DNA of 64,000 bases from Spirochaetales bacterium (GTDB lineage Bacteria; Spirochaetota; Spirochaetia; DSM-2461), in NCBI GenBank assembly GCA_022360655.1, contig JAKSCK010000060.1:83596-147595 (forward strand), in the 5' to 3' direction. Position 1 is the stretch's first letter; each line of letters opens with the position of its first letter. The position numbers were made by a program, and so were the translations under genes. A model generated the notes under the pieces. It searched no databases. It was not told the origin of the DNA and saw nothing but the letters and a program-made list of their open reading frames with translations. This document shows positions 55,658-64,000 of the stretch, in pieces.

Positions 55658-56773
55658 ATGCCCCACAACCAACCCAAATACCTCATCATTTACAATGACC
55701 TCTGCACTCAAATTCATCAGAATAAGCTGCGCCCAGGAGAGAAAGTCCCCTCTGAAGCGGAGCTTTGCCGCCAACACAATGTGAGTCGCATCACTGCAAA
55801 ACAAGCTCTGGATTTAGCCGCCCGAGAGGGGTTAATCGAACGAAAACCTGGTCTGGGTTCCTTTGTCCATTCCACCCCGCCCACTCATCGCTGTCGGAAA
55901 TCCAAAAAAATGATTGCTCTTGTGCAGCCTGGACTCTCCACCACCTATGGCATTGAGATGCTCACTCGATTTCAGTATCTCACACGAAAAGATGGAATCC
56001 TGCTCATTTCCGCCATCTCAGAGAATTGCACAGACACGGAAAATGAGATCCTCGCCGATCTTGCTGATTTTGAAATTGATGGATATGTGGTGTATCCCAC
56101 CCATAATGAAACCTTCAACAATGAAGTTCTTCGTCTCATCATTGAAGGAATTCCTGTTGTTCTTGTTGACCGCTATCTTCAAGACATCAGCTGTCCCAGT
56201 GTTGTATCCGCCAACACAAAAGGCTCTCTTTTGGCCATGAACCATCTTCTCGAATTGGGGCATCGCAAGATTGGTGTCATCACCCGCACCCTTGATAAAA
56301 CCTCCACTCTCCGAGACCGACTCAAAGGAGTAGAAACCGCCTGCCAGGAAGCCAAGCTTCAGATGGGCACAGATGTATGTTTTCTTGAATTGAACGGTCG
56401 TGAGTTGGAAGATCCCACCATTGATGCTGGCATGCGACGTTCCATTGAAGAGTTCATGAATTCCCACCCCCAACTCACCGCTCTCTTTGCCTTTGAATAT
56501 GGCTACATTCCTGTTCTCGAAGTGGTGCTTCGTGACATGGGACTTCAAATTCCTCAGGACATCTCTCTGATTTGCTTTGATGCGCCCATGCATAATCTCA
56601 ACCTCCTCCATCCCGTCACCCATGTGCGTCAGAATGAGCAACAACTGGCCGAAACAGCCTATGCCCTGTTGAAAAAACGGATGGAAGGAAAAGAGGTGGA
56701 TTATATGCACACCATTGATGTCACCTTTGTCCCAGGTGAAACCACGGCACTTGTCCCTCAAAGAAACTCATGA
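55658..56773 (+). CDS. GntR-HTH / LacI-type sugar-responsive regulator
   Basis: 371 residues from the ATG at 55658 (GGGAG ribosome site); a TTG at 55616 would lie inside the palindrome. The N-terminal winged helix is GntR type (LRPGEKVPSEAELCRQHNVSRITAKQALDLAAREGLIERKPGLGSFV). The rest is a periplasmic-binding-protein-like sugar sensor as in LacI/GalR (LLELGHRKIGVITR). It is divergent from the binding-protein-permease-mannosidase operon and most likely controls it in response to its sugar. Confidence 0.9.
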   Translation: MPHNQPKYLIIYNDLCTQIHQNKLRPGEKVPSEAELCRQHNVSRITAKQALDLAAREGLIERKPGLGSFVHSTPPTHRCRKSKKMIALVQPGLSTTYGIEMLTRFQYLTRKDGILLISAISENCTDTENEILADLADFEIDGYVVYPTHNETFNNEVLRLIIEGIPVVLVDRYLQDISCPSVVSANTKGSLLAMNHLLELGHRKIGVITRTLDKTSTLRDRLKGVETACQEAKLQMGTDVCFLELNGRELEDPTIDAGMRRSIEEFMNSHPQLTALFAFEYGYIPVLEVVLRDMGLQIPQDISLICFDAPMHNLNLLHPVTHVRQNEQQLAETAYALLKKRMEGKEVDYMHTIDVTFVPGETTALVPQRNS

Positions 56774-56806
56774 TTTTTCTCTTCGTTTAACAGCCTCAAG
56801 AACAAC

Positions 56807-56832
56807 CCCACTCGCGCAAAAACGAGTGGGGT
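56807..56832 (+). terminator. CGACCCC-type hairpin after the regulator
   Basis: CCCCACTCG pairs with CGAGTGGGG around an eight-base loop, preceded by CCTCAAGAACAA and followed by TAGAA. Compared with the element at 49246 the stem bases differ in a paired manner. It separates the regulator from the convergent adenine deaminase gene. Confidence 0.6.
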
Positions 56833-56847
56833 AGAATGATGAGGAAC

Positions 56848-58596
56848 TCATTCGCCAGCATCAACAGAAACAAAGGAAAACTGGGACACATCAAACAGTC
56901 CCTTTGCTGTAATTTTTAACTCAGGAATCACAGGAAGAGCCAAGAAACTCAAGGGCATGAAGGGATCCAAATCCCGTCGAATACCAAGACGCTCATGCGC
57001 TAACTCAATAAGATTTTCCAGGGATTCCGCCGTATCCTTAGGCGCTTGATCACTCATCAACCCACCCAACGGTAGGGGAAGAGTTCCCAAGATTTGCCCC
57101 CCTTTGCCGGCAACAGTAATGCCTCCTCCCGTGGAGGCTAAACTTCGAAGCGCCGCCAGTATAGCGGCATCATCATCACCAATGGCAATCAGATTATGGG
57201 AATCATGAGCAATGCTGCTGGCCGTGGCTCCACCTTTGAGTCCATAGCCTTCTACGACACCCAAACCAATTCGCCCAGTGCCTTTATGTCGTTCCACAAC
57301 AACGATTTTGAGCAGATCCTTCTCTGCATCAGGACGGAAGTTTCCAGCCTCATCCCGGCTCACCTCCCGAACAGCCCCATGCGTCACCAAACTCCCTGGT
57401 GTGATTTGAATCACACGTGCTTTTCCAGAAGGAAGGGGCAGATCGAGATCATGGTTCCCCAAAGGGGTTAGGCGAACAGAATCCATCACTGCCGAATTGT
57501 TGATGGGTTGTGAGGGTTCCAGAAGCGCTCCGTCCTGGGCCACAAGGGTTCCTTGGATGTACACATCTTGGATTTCAAAATCCTCGAGTTCTCCAGAAAG
57601 AATGGCAAAATCCGCACGTCGCCCCGGAACCAAGGCTCCTCTATCCTCCAATCCATAAGCCTCTGCGCCATTGATGGTGGCAAGGCGCAGAGCTTCAGAT
57701 GGAGCAATGCCCTCACGAATGGCCCCACGAACATTGGAATCAATATGTCCTTCAGAAAGGATGTCACCTGGAAGCTTATCATCCGTACAAAAGCAGCATC
57801 GCCGAGAAAGAGAAGGATCAAGCCCTTTCACCAGGGCTTCTAAATCCCTAGCAGCCGTCCCCTGACGAATCAATATGCGCATTCCCAATCGTAGACGTTC
57901 CCGCATCTCGTCCACATTGGTGCATTCATGGTCTGTTGAGATTCCTGCCACCGCATAGGCCGCCAAATCCCGACCATGGAGAGAAGGACTATGGCCATCC
58001 ACCCGCTTTCCCCGCTCGCGAGCTAAGGCAATCTTCCGAACCATTCCATCCCTGGCCTCAGCCACACCAGGATAATCCATGGCCTCTCCCAAACCTAAGA
58101 CTCGGGGATGGTCAATCAATTCCTGCAAATCTTTGGCACCAAGAACCGCACCAGCATCCTCAAAGGGAGTGGCAGGAACACAGGAAGGAAGCATCACATA
58201 AACCGACTGAGGAACCAATTCCGAGGCCTCAAGCATCCATCGAATGCCCTCCATTCCTCGCACATTGGCAATCTCATGAGGATCAGCAATCACTGTGGTG
58301 GTTCCCCGCGGAACGGTTAAGGATGCAAAACCAGATGGGCCATGCATAGAACTTTCAATATGAACATGAGAATCAATCAGACCAGGAATCACAATCTTCC
58401 CCTGGAGATTCACCTCATGAATTCCACGATACGTTCCAGGAGCACCAAGGGCAACAATGCAACCATTGCGAATGGCCATATCCCCCTGAAACAAATCTCC
58501 AGTGAATACATCAAAAAATCGCCCATTTCGAAGGGCTAAATCCGCAGGAGCTCGCCCAGCAGCCACATCAATATCGGCTCGAATGCGTTCTATCAT
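56848..58596 (-). CDS. ade: Adenine deaminase
   Basis: 582 residues, the normal length. Converts adenine to hypoxanthine and ammonia. Amidohydrolase motifs: GLIDSHVHIESSM (metal His-x-His), VIADPHEIANVRG, GLGEAMDYPG, and in the second half HDSHNLIAIGDDD and GGITVAGKGG, which are specific to Ade. A GGAG-containing ribosome site is close to the ATG. Purine salvage. Confidence 0.95.
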   Translation of the reverse strand: MIERIRADIDVAAGRAPADLALRNGRFFDVFTGDLFQGDMAIRNGCIVALGAPGTYRGIHEVNLQGKIVIPGLIDSHVHIESSMHGPSGFASLTVPRGTTTVIADPHEIANVRGMEGIRWMLEASELVPQSVYVMLPSCVPATPFEDAGAVLGAKDLQELIDHPRVLGLGEAMDYPGVAEARDGMVRKIALARERGKRVDGHSPSLHGRDLAAYAVAGISTDHECTNVDEMRERLRLGMRILIRQGTAARDLEALVKGLDPSLSRRCCFCTDDKLPGDILSEGHIDSNVRGAIREGIAPSEALRLATINGAEAYGLEDRGALVPGRRADFAILSGELEDFEIQDVYIQGTLVAQDGALLEPSQPINNSAVMDSVRLTPLGNHDLDLPLPSGKARVIQITPGSLVTHGAVREVSRDEAGNFRPDAEKDLLKIVVVERHKGTGRIGLGVVEGYGLKGGATASSIAHDSHNLIAIGDDDAAILAALRSLASTGGGITVAGKGGQILGTLPLPLGGLMSDQAPKDTAESLENLIELAHERLGIRRDLDPFMPLSFLALPVIPELKITAKGLFDVSQFSFVSVDAGE

Positions 58597-58811
58597 CCAT
58601 CCTCTCCATTCCCGACTCGTTGAACATCATTATACAACACCCCAGATTCCCAGGATGAAGGAAATAAAATGACTCTAAAGAAGATTGTGATTATAGATTG
58701 AGAAGAAAGAACGCAAGAGAATCACGCATCGAGAACATCCGAAACCGCAAAATTCGCTGTACCACATCCAGGTCCTACTTTAGTACAAGCACAAAGAGAA
58801 CGTTTCAGTGT

Positions 58812-59417
58812 CTATAAATCAGTGGGATTGGCCGCTAAACCTTGAAGAAAAGATTCGGCCACCACAATGGTTTGCCTGGGATCAGCGGCATTCAGAATGG
58901 CTAACTTGAAAATGTAGGCCTGAACAAAGTCCAGTATTTGCATGGCTGTGGCTTCAATTGGAATATTTCGCAATTCACCTTGATCCACACCATTGCGCAA
59001 CATGCGACGAAGAAGAAGCTCTAACTTCACGGTTCTCCGACGAATCACATCCGGGTAATTTCGTTCTTCATGGCGCTTCTGAAAAATGAAATCCCCGAGG
59101 CTGGTGATGAAATCCCGATTATTCCAAACATTCAGGATGATGTTCCGAATAATCTTACCAAGCTGGGGAATGATGGGACCTTTTGCCGATGCCACATCTC
59201 GGTAATCAGAGAACATTTCATCTGTATAATATTTTACAGCATAGGAGAAGATTTCTTCCTTATCCCGAAAATATAAATACAGAGTAGGACGAGAGATACT
59301 GCAAGCTTCAGCAAGATTTGAAAGACTTGTATTTTGATACCCATCCCGTGCAAACAACCGGAAAGCTTGCCGAAGGATGGCTATTTTTCTTTGTTTATGG
59401 TCAATGATCTTCGGCAT
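58812..59417 (-). CDS. TetR-family transcriptional regulator
   Basis: 201 residues. N-terminal HTH of TetR type: RQAFRLFARDGYQNTSLSNLAEACSISRPTLYLYFRDKEEIF. The C-terminal ligand domain is not assignable. It lies 100 bases after fabV on the same strand and could regulate the fatty-acid genes, in the manner of FabR or FapR-like systems; this is inference from position. Confidence 0.9.
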   Translation of the reverse strand: MPKIIDHKQRKIAILRQAFRLFARDGYQNTSLSNLAEACSISRPTLYLYFRDKEEIFSYAVKYYTDEMFSDYRDVASAKGPIIPQLGKIIRNIILNVWNNRDFITSLGDFIFQKRHEERNYPDVIRRRTVKLELLLRRMLRNGVDQGELRNIPIEATAMQILDFVQAYIFKLAILNAADPRQTIVVAESFLQGLAANPTDL

Positions 59418-59516
59418 GATCTTTGCAGTATATCCTTGATCGGTTTTTTGGGCGATTGGTTTTTCATGAGAAATTCATTGGAGATCACACCCAAAATGGC
59501 GTGATCTCCAAAACCT

Positions 59517-60689
59517 TTAGCCCAAGGTATCCACATCAACGGTGTAGTCTACACCGTCCCAGCCAAATCCATGAAGCTTCAGGAAATCACTTCGGAATCC
59601 GGCAATATCAGTGAGTTCTTCCAGATTCTCAGTGGTGACAGCATCCCATTGGGCGCTGACAGCCTTCTGAACATCCTCATCCATTTCCCAATCATCCATG
59701 CGCACCAGTTTCTGTTCATCGCGCACCACACCGGAATCGCCATAAACTTTGTCCGCAAGCATGCGCTGCATTTGCTCAATACAGCCTTCATGAGTCCCCT
59801 TCTCCTTCATCACTTTAAACAGCAAAGAAATGTAGAGAGGGACAACGGGAATCACAGCACTGGCTCGGGTCACCAAAGCTTTGTTCACAGAAACAAAGGC
59901 TTCCCCACCAAAGTCAGCCATTCGCTCATTCAATGAAATGGCGGTTTTCTCAAGATCTTCCTTGGCCGCACCAATGGTTCCTGCACGGTAAACAGGGTAG
60001 GTCACTTCAGGACCAATGTAGGAATAGGCCACTGTTTTGGCGCCTTCTGCCAACACACCACCGGCCTGAAGGGCATCAATCCAAAGGACCCAGTCCTCAC
60101 CACCCATCACCTTCACAGTGTTGGCCTCATCATCCCCCTCAGCAGGAGCAATGCTGGCCTCTGAAACATTTCCTTTCAAGAAATCCACAGACTTTGCTGT
60201 GTAGGTTCCCCCCAGAGGTTTGAGCACAGATTTGTGCACCACACCTGTGGCCGGATCTTTCCGAACAGGAGAGGCCAAAGAGTACACCACAAGGTCCACC
60301 TGACCAAAAAGTTCCTTCACCCGATTCACCACAGTTTCCCGTGTTTCATCAGCAAAAGCATCCGCATTCATGCTTTCCGCCACCAAGCCGGCAGCCTGGG
60401 CAGCCTCATCAAAGTACTTGTTGTTGTACCAGCCTGGGCTGGCAGGTTTACGACCTGTGGGTTCCCGCTCAAAAGACACATTCAAGGTGCCTGCGCCTCC
60501 ACTGAAGGCCGCCGAAATTCGCGTGGCCAAACCGTAACCGGTGGAACCACCAATCACCAACACACGCTGGGGCATAGACAGAGCCTTCTGGCTCTTCACA
60601 TAGGCAATCTGCTCCTCAAGAGCTTTTTTGAGGCCTGTCGGATGGGCGGTCAGACAAACGCCGCCAATGATTTTCGGTTCAAGAACCAT
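59517..60689 (-). CDS. fabV: FabV-type trans-2-enoyl-CoA/ACP reductase (NADH)
   Basis: 390 residues. The active-site Tyr-x8-Lys of this family is in YRAGTIGAAK, and the nucleotide-binding GGSTGYGLATRI is near residue 48. It reduces the enoyl thioester in the last step of each elongation round; FabV is insensitive to triclosan, unlike FabI. In Treponema the homologue is known as a trans-2-enoyl-CoA reductase, so it may act on crotonyl-CoA too. The fab context suggests the ACP role. GAGG ribosome site; 84 bases downstream of fabZ. Confidence 0.95.
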   Translation of the reverse strand: MVLEPKIIGGVCLTAHPTGLKKALEEQIAYVKSQKALSMPQRVLVIGGSTGYGLATRISAAFSGGAGTLNVSFEREPTGRKPASPGWYNNKYFDEAAQAAGLVAESMNADAFADETRETVVNRVKELFGQVDLVVYSLASPVRKDPATGVVHKSVLKPLGGTYTAKSVDFLKGNVSEASIAPAEGDDEANTVKVMGGEDWVLWIDALQAGGVLAEGAKTVAYSYIGPEVTYPVYRAGTIGAAKEDLEKTAISLNERMADFGGEAFVSVNKALVTRASAVIPVVPLYISLLFKVMKEKGTHEGCIEQMQRMLADKVYGDSGVVRDEQKLVRMDDWEMDEDVQKAVSAQWDAVTTENLEELTDIAGFRSDFLKLHGFGWDGVDYTVDVDTLG

Positions 60690-60773
60690 TGCATGTCCTC
60701 ACTTTGGTGCCGCAATACAAGGAGCACCAGAATCAAATAAAACGGCATAAGATTCATGCCATTGAAAGAATAC

Positions 60774-61199
60774 TTAGGCCTTATCACCCATAAGACAGAG
60801 CCAGGAGGCTTCAGCCGCCACCTGATCTCCCACATAGGCTTTACCAGCCTGGCGGATTCCCCGGGCACTCACCTGAACGTTTTCAACTTCAAAACGCACT
60901 GTATCTCCAGGCACCACCTGACGACGGAATTTCACCTTGTCCACAGTGGCCAGGAAAAACAGTTTATCCCCAAGGATTCCAGATTGAGCCACACCGGCCC
61001 CACCACACTGGGCCATGGACTCCACCAGAATCACACCAGGTACAACAGGATAACCAGGAAAATGTCCCTTGAAAAAGTAATCCTCTTCAGTGTAGGTGCG
61101 GTGCCCCACAATGCGCTCATCAGTCACCTCATCCAAGGCATCCACATAAAGAAAGGGCTCTCGGTGAGGAAGTAGTTCTTTGATTGGCTTATAACTCAT
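60774..61199 (-). CDS. fabZ: (3R)-hydroxyacyl-ACP dehydratase
   Basis: 141 residues. Hot-dog-fold signature with the catalytic His in GHFPGYPVVPGVILVESMAQ and the Glu of the latter. It dehydrates 3-hydroxyacyl-ACP. The start MSYKPIKELLPHREPFLYVD is canonical and a GAGGAG ribosome site is present. It lies after fabF with an 82-base gap that holds two strong hairpins. Confidence 0.95.
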   Translation of the reverse strand: MSYKPIKELLPHREPFLYVDALDEVTDERIVGHRTYTEEDYFFKGHFPGYPVVPGVILVESMAQCGGAGVAQSGILGDKLFFLATVDKVKFRRQVVPGDTVRFEVENVQVSARGIRQAGKAYVGDQVAAEASWLCLMGDKA

Positions 61200-61222
61200 G
61201 GCTTATCTCCTCAAATTTATAT

Positions 61223-61274
61223 CGACCCCTAGGAGCGCAGCGCTCCTAGGGGTCGGCCCGGGCTCCGCCCGGGC
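61223..61274 (-). other. Tandem hairpins between fabF and fabZ
   Basis: Reading the minus strand, GCCCGGGC-GGA-GCCCGGGC (two copies of a self-complementary octamer, 61274-61256) is followed at once by a perfect 15-bp stem, CGACCCCTAGGAGCG paired with CGCTCCTAGGGGTCG around CTG (61255-61223). There is no T-run, and the fabZ ribosome site begins about 16 bases later. It belongs to the CGACCCC hairpin family. It could attenuate, protect or cut the fab transcript between the two genes. Confidence 0.65.
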
Positions 61275-61281
61275 TCAATCA

Positions 61282-62529
61282 CTAGTCTTCGAATTTCTTG
61301 AAAACAAGCACACCATTGTGCCCGCCAAAGCCTAAGTTATCCGACATCACAGTCTTTAACTCCGCTTTGCGCCCCACATTGGGAACGTAATCCAAGTCAC
61401 AACGCTCATCGGCTTCATCCAGGTTGATGGTGGGAGGAATAAAACCATCTTTCATCGCCATAAGGCTGATGATGGCTTCCATACCTCCGGCACCACCCAC
61501 CATGTGGGCCGTCATGGACTTGGTGGACGAAATCGGCAGCTTGGCAGCATGGTCACCAAAAGCCTGTTTAATGGCCATGGTTTCCAGAGGGTCATTGGTG
61601 GGAGTTGAGGTGCCGTGAGCATTCAGGTAGTCCACCTGAGAGGGCTCAACACCGGCATCACTCATCGCCAACTTCATGGCTGCAGCAGGTCCAGCTCCAG
61701 TCACATCAGGACTGGTGAGGTGATAGGCATCACAGGTCATTCCATATCCAGCCACCTCACCATAAATCTTGGCACCCCGTTTCAGAGCATGTTCCAACTC
61801 TTCAAGCACCAAGATTCCTGCTCCTTCACCCATCACAAAGCCATCTCTGTCCTTATCAAAGGGGCGACTGGCCTTCTCGGGAGTGTCGTTATATTGAGTC
61901 GAAAGGGCGGTCAATTTCACAAAACCAGCAATGCCAAAGGGTGTGATGGCTGCTTCCATTCCCCCTGTCACCACCACATCGGTCTGCCCCCAGCGAATGC
62001 TGTTGAAGGCTGCACCAATGGCATCGGTGGCTGACGTACACGCCGTTACTACCGCATAACAGGGCCCATGAAAACCATATTTGATGGCCACATTCGCGGG
62101 TCCTTCATTGATGATGAGCTTGGGAATGGTCATGGGTGCCACACCCCGCAGACCCTTCGCAACAAGGTTGCGAATTTCCTGCTCATTCACCTCATAACCC
62201 CCAATGCCATTCCCCAGAATCACACCGGTACGATAGGGATCGGATCCACCATCGGCTAAGCCCGCATCTTCGACAGCCTGAGCAGCACCCGCCATAGCAA
62301 ACTGAGAGAATCGTGCCAGCTTTCGGGCTTCCTTTCGGTCCATCCAAACGGAAGGATCAAAGTTCTTTACTTCACCAGCAATCTTGCAGGGAAACTCTTC
62401 TGCATCAAAGAGGGTAATGGGACCCAGTCCGCTCTTTCCCGCTTTCACGGCTTCCCAGGCCTCAGAAACACTGTGACCTAACGGATTCACAGTTCCCAGA
62501 CCAGTCACAACAACTCGTCGGCGTTCCAT
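61282..62529 (-). CDS. fabF: 3-oxoacyl-ACP synthase II
   Basis: 415 residues from the ATG at 62529 (AGGAGG, 9-base spacing); a TTG two codons earlier is too close to the SD. Condensing enzyme with the Cys-His-His triad: Cys in VTACTSATDAIG, His in NAHGTSTPTND, His in STKSMTAHMVGGAG. It extends acyl-ACP with malonyl-ACP. It follows fabG by 14 bases; the acpP gene that often lies between them is missing. Confidence 0.96.
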   Translation of the reverse strand: MERRRVVVTGLGTVNPLGHSVSEAWEAVKAGKSGLGPITLFDAEEFPCKIAGEVKNFDPSVWMDRKEARKLARFSQFAMAGAAQAVEDAGLADGGSDPYRTGVILGNGIGGYEVNEQEIRNLVAKGLRGVAPMTIPKLIINEGPANVAIKYGFHGPCYAVVTACTSATDAIGAAFNSIRWGQTDVVVTGGMEAAITPFGIAGFVKLTALSTQYNDTPEKASRPFDKDRDGFVMGEGAGILVLEELEHALKRGAKIYGEVAGYGMTCDAYHLTSPDVTGAGPAAAMKLAMSDAGVEPSQVDYLNAHGTSTPTNDPLETMAIKQAFGDHAAKLPISSTKSMTAHMVGGAGGMEAIISLMAMKDGFIPPTINLDEADERCDLDYVPNVGRKAELKTVMSDNLGFGGHNGVLVFKKFED

Positions 62530-62542
62530 AGACAAGAGCCTC

Positions 62543-63283
62543 CTACATCACCATGCCGCCGTCAACGCGCAGCACCTGGCCAGTCACGTAAGACGACAAA
62601 TCAGAAGCGAGATACACCACAGCGTTCGCAATGTCCTGAGCATCACCCAAGCGTCCGAGAGGAATGGATGCGGCATATTCAGCTCGCACTTCTTCGGAAA
62701 GTTTGTCTGTCATGGCAGTGGCAATGAATCCAGGGGCCACAGCATTCACACGAACATTTCGCTTTGCCGTTTCTTTGGCCAAACTTTTGGTAAATCCAAT
62801 CAATCCCGCCTTAGAAGCCGAGTAGTTGGTCTGACCAGCGTTGCCTGTCTGGCCCACAATGGAGGCCATATTGATGATGCTTCCAGATTTCTGGCGAAGT
62901 GCCATAAAGGAAGAGGCTTCACGAGCCACCAAGAAGGCTCCAGTGAGATTCACTTTGAGAACCGATTCCCACTGATCCAAGGGCATGCGGAAAACCATAC
63001 CATCTCGAGTAATACCGGCATTGTTCACCACCACATCCAGTTTGCCATCAGCAGTGATGTCTTTGATGAGGCCTTTCACCTGCTCTTCATCGGTGATGTT
63101 TGCATTGTGAAAAACAGCCTCAGCCCCATCAATGGCAGCGGCGTCCATTTCAGCCTGGAAGGGACTCACTTCAAAGTCGCAGTAATGCACGGAAGCACCT
63201 TCCTGAAGGCATTTCATCACAATTTCTTTACCGATTCCCCGGGATCCCCCGGTCACCAAGATTTTTTTTCCTTCAAGCAACAT
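62543..63283 (-). CDS. fabG: 3-oxoacyl-ACP reductase
   Basis: 246 residues, short-chain dehydrogenase. NADP-binding TGGSRGIGKEI near the start, NNAGITRDGMVFRM, and the catalytic Ser-Tyr-Lys with YSASKAGLIGF. It reduces 3-oxoacyl-ACP. A GAAGGAG ribosome site; the fabD stop codon lies 5 bases upstream. It ends in TAG. Confidence 0.96.
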   Translation of the reverse strand: MLLEGKKILVTGGSRGIGKEIVMKCLQEGASVHYCDFEVSPFQAEMDAAAIDGAEAVFHNANITDEEQVKGLIKDITADGKLDVVVNNAGITRDGMVFRMPLDQWESVLKVNLTGAFLVAREASSFMALRQKSGSIINMASIVGQTGNAGQTNYSASKAGLIGFTKSLAKETAKRNVRVNAVAPGFIATAMTDKLSEEVRAEYAASIPLGRLGDAQDIANAVVYLASDLSSYVTGQVLRVDGGMVM

Positions 63284-63288
63284 ATGGA

Positions 63289-64000
63289 CTACTCCTTCTC
63301 ACTCGTCATTTGTTCAATATCTTCAACACGGCCACTCACCGCACAACGACCTTCAAGGCCTGATTTGGCCCAAAGTCCACTCAAAACAGATCCAGGTCCT
63401 ACCTCATAAAGAGCAGAAGGAGACTGACCTGCCATAGCTTCTGTTAAATCCACCCACCGCACAGGAGCCGTAAGCTGCTCCACAAGAAGTTTCCGGGCTT
63501 CATCCCCACTCTGAATGGGAGCGGCACTCACATTAGACCACACGATTTTTGTGGGATTCGCAAAGTGGATGTTTTCCAGGAAACCAGCAAGAGAAGCTCC
63601 CGCACTGGCCATCAAGGGCGTATGAAAGGGGCCTGAAACCTTCAAGGGAATCACCCGTCGAGCCCCGGCTTCTTTCAAAGAATCTTGAGCCGAGGCAATT
63701 CCATCAAGAGTACCGGCAATCACAACCTGCTTGGGACCATTTTCATTGGCACTCCAGACATCCTGTGCGCCATCAAGGGCCGCTTTAACCTGATCAGGTC
63801 CAATACCAATGACAGCTGCCATGCCCACAGAACCTTTTTCTGCAATCACTTGAGCACCAGCTTCGGCCATGTACTGTCCCCGGGCACTCACGGCTTTGAG
63901 GGCATCTTCTGCACTCAGAACACCGGCATCCACCAATGCACTGTATTCACCTAAACTGTGCCCAGCACAGGTTTGGGAAACAATTCCCTCTGCAGTTAAC
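63289..64000 (-). CDS. fabD: Malonyl-CoA:ACP transacylase (partial)
   Basis: The frame is open to the right edge of the window, so the N-terminal part is missing (about 236 codons present). At the edge it reads TCAGHSLGEYSALV, containing the nucleophile Ser in GHSLGE. Further on, VSGPFHTPLMASAG holds the catalytic His. It loads malonyl groups onto acyl carrier protein. It is the first visible gene of fabD-fabG-fabF-fabZ-fabV. Confidence 0.94.
   Translation of the reverse strand, partial: LTAEGIVSQTCAGHSLGEYSALVDAGVLSAEDALKAVSARGQYMAEAGAQVIAEKGSVGMAAVIGIGPDQVKAALDGAQDVWSANENGPKQVVIAGTLDGIASAQDSLKEAGARRVIPLKVSGPFHTPLMASAGASLAGFLENIHFANPTKIVWSNVSAAPIQSGDEARKLLVEQLTAPVRWVDLTEAMAGQSPSALYEVGPGSVLSGLWAKSGLEGRCAVSGRVEDIEQMTSEKE

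Noticed and set aside
1..64000. tRNA or rRNA genes, CRISPR arrays, insertion sequences or phage genes
   Set aside because: I scanned the intergenic gaps and gene products and saw no tRNA-like T-loop motifs, regular direct repeats, transposase or integrase motifs.

Overview
The window reads as chromosomal DNA of a diderm bacterium, most likely a spirochaete (Spirochaetota) or close relative. The basis is the mix of gene families, not a search: a FabV-type enoyl reductase inside a fatty-acid synthesis cluster, a large M16C (PreP-like) peptidase, signal-peptide-bearing predicted outer-membrane barrels and lipoproteins, two-component/c-di-GMP/chemotaxis genes, and a 61-residue histone-fold protein of the kind reported in Bdellovibrio and Leptospira. 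I see no tRNA, rRNA, CRISPR array, insertion sequence or prophage. Genes are dense, with many short overlaps.

Layout. 0-17.8 kb: a 3-hydroxyisobutyrate dehydrogenase-like fragment, NAD synthase, DinB-like protein, radical-SAM sulfatase-maturase-like protein, alanine dehydrogenase with its own Lrp regulator, a chemotaxis receptor, a K+ channel fused to hemerythrin next to a free hemerythrin, LipB, a PHP phosphatase, PdxY, IlvD and a diguanylate cyclase. 17.7-24.9 kb: a predicted envelope protein, TPR and pentapeptide proteins, the bacterial histone, a DUF4105/Lnb-like membrane protein, the M16C peptidase and a rhodanese. 24.9-31 kb: rpsU (apparently with a non-ATG start), then a minus-strand run recO-thpR-deoA-recJ-M23 peptidase. 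31-35 kb: two envelope clusters (barrel + winged helix + membrane protein; barrel + lipoprotein). 35-49 kb: lon, a LiaF-like protein, an ankyrin lipoprotein, a serine protease coupled to pabC/pabB, an M29 aminopeptidase, a MATE exporter, an MBL-fold hydrolase, a hybrid histidine kinase and argA. 49-57 kb: a sugar-use locus (ABC importer plus GH38 alpha-mannosidase broken by an in-frame TAG) facing its GntR/LacI-type regulator. 57-64 kb: adenine deaminase, a TetR regulator, and fabD-fabG-fabF-fabZ-fabV, with fabD running off the right edge.

Most notable items: the histone-fold protein; the K+ channel-hemerythrin fusion tightly coupled to a second hemerythrin; rpsU with an ATC codon at the homology- and SD-supported start; a dispersed family of CGACCCC...GGGGT hairpins after genes, with paired base changes; and the amber stop in the mannosidase. 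All functional names are from motif and length recognition by eye.
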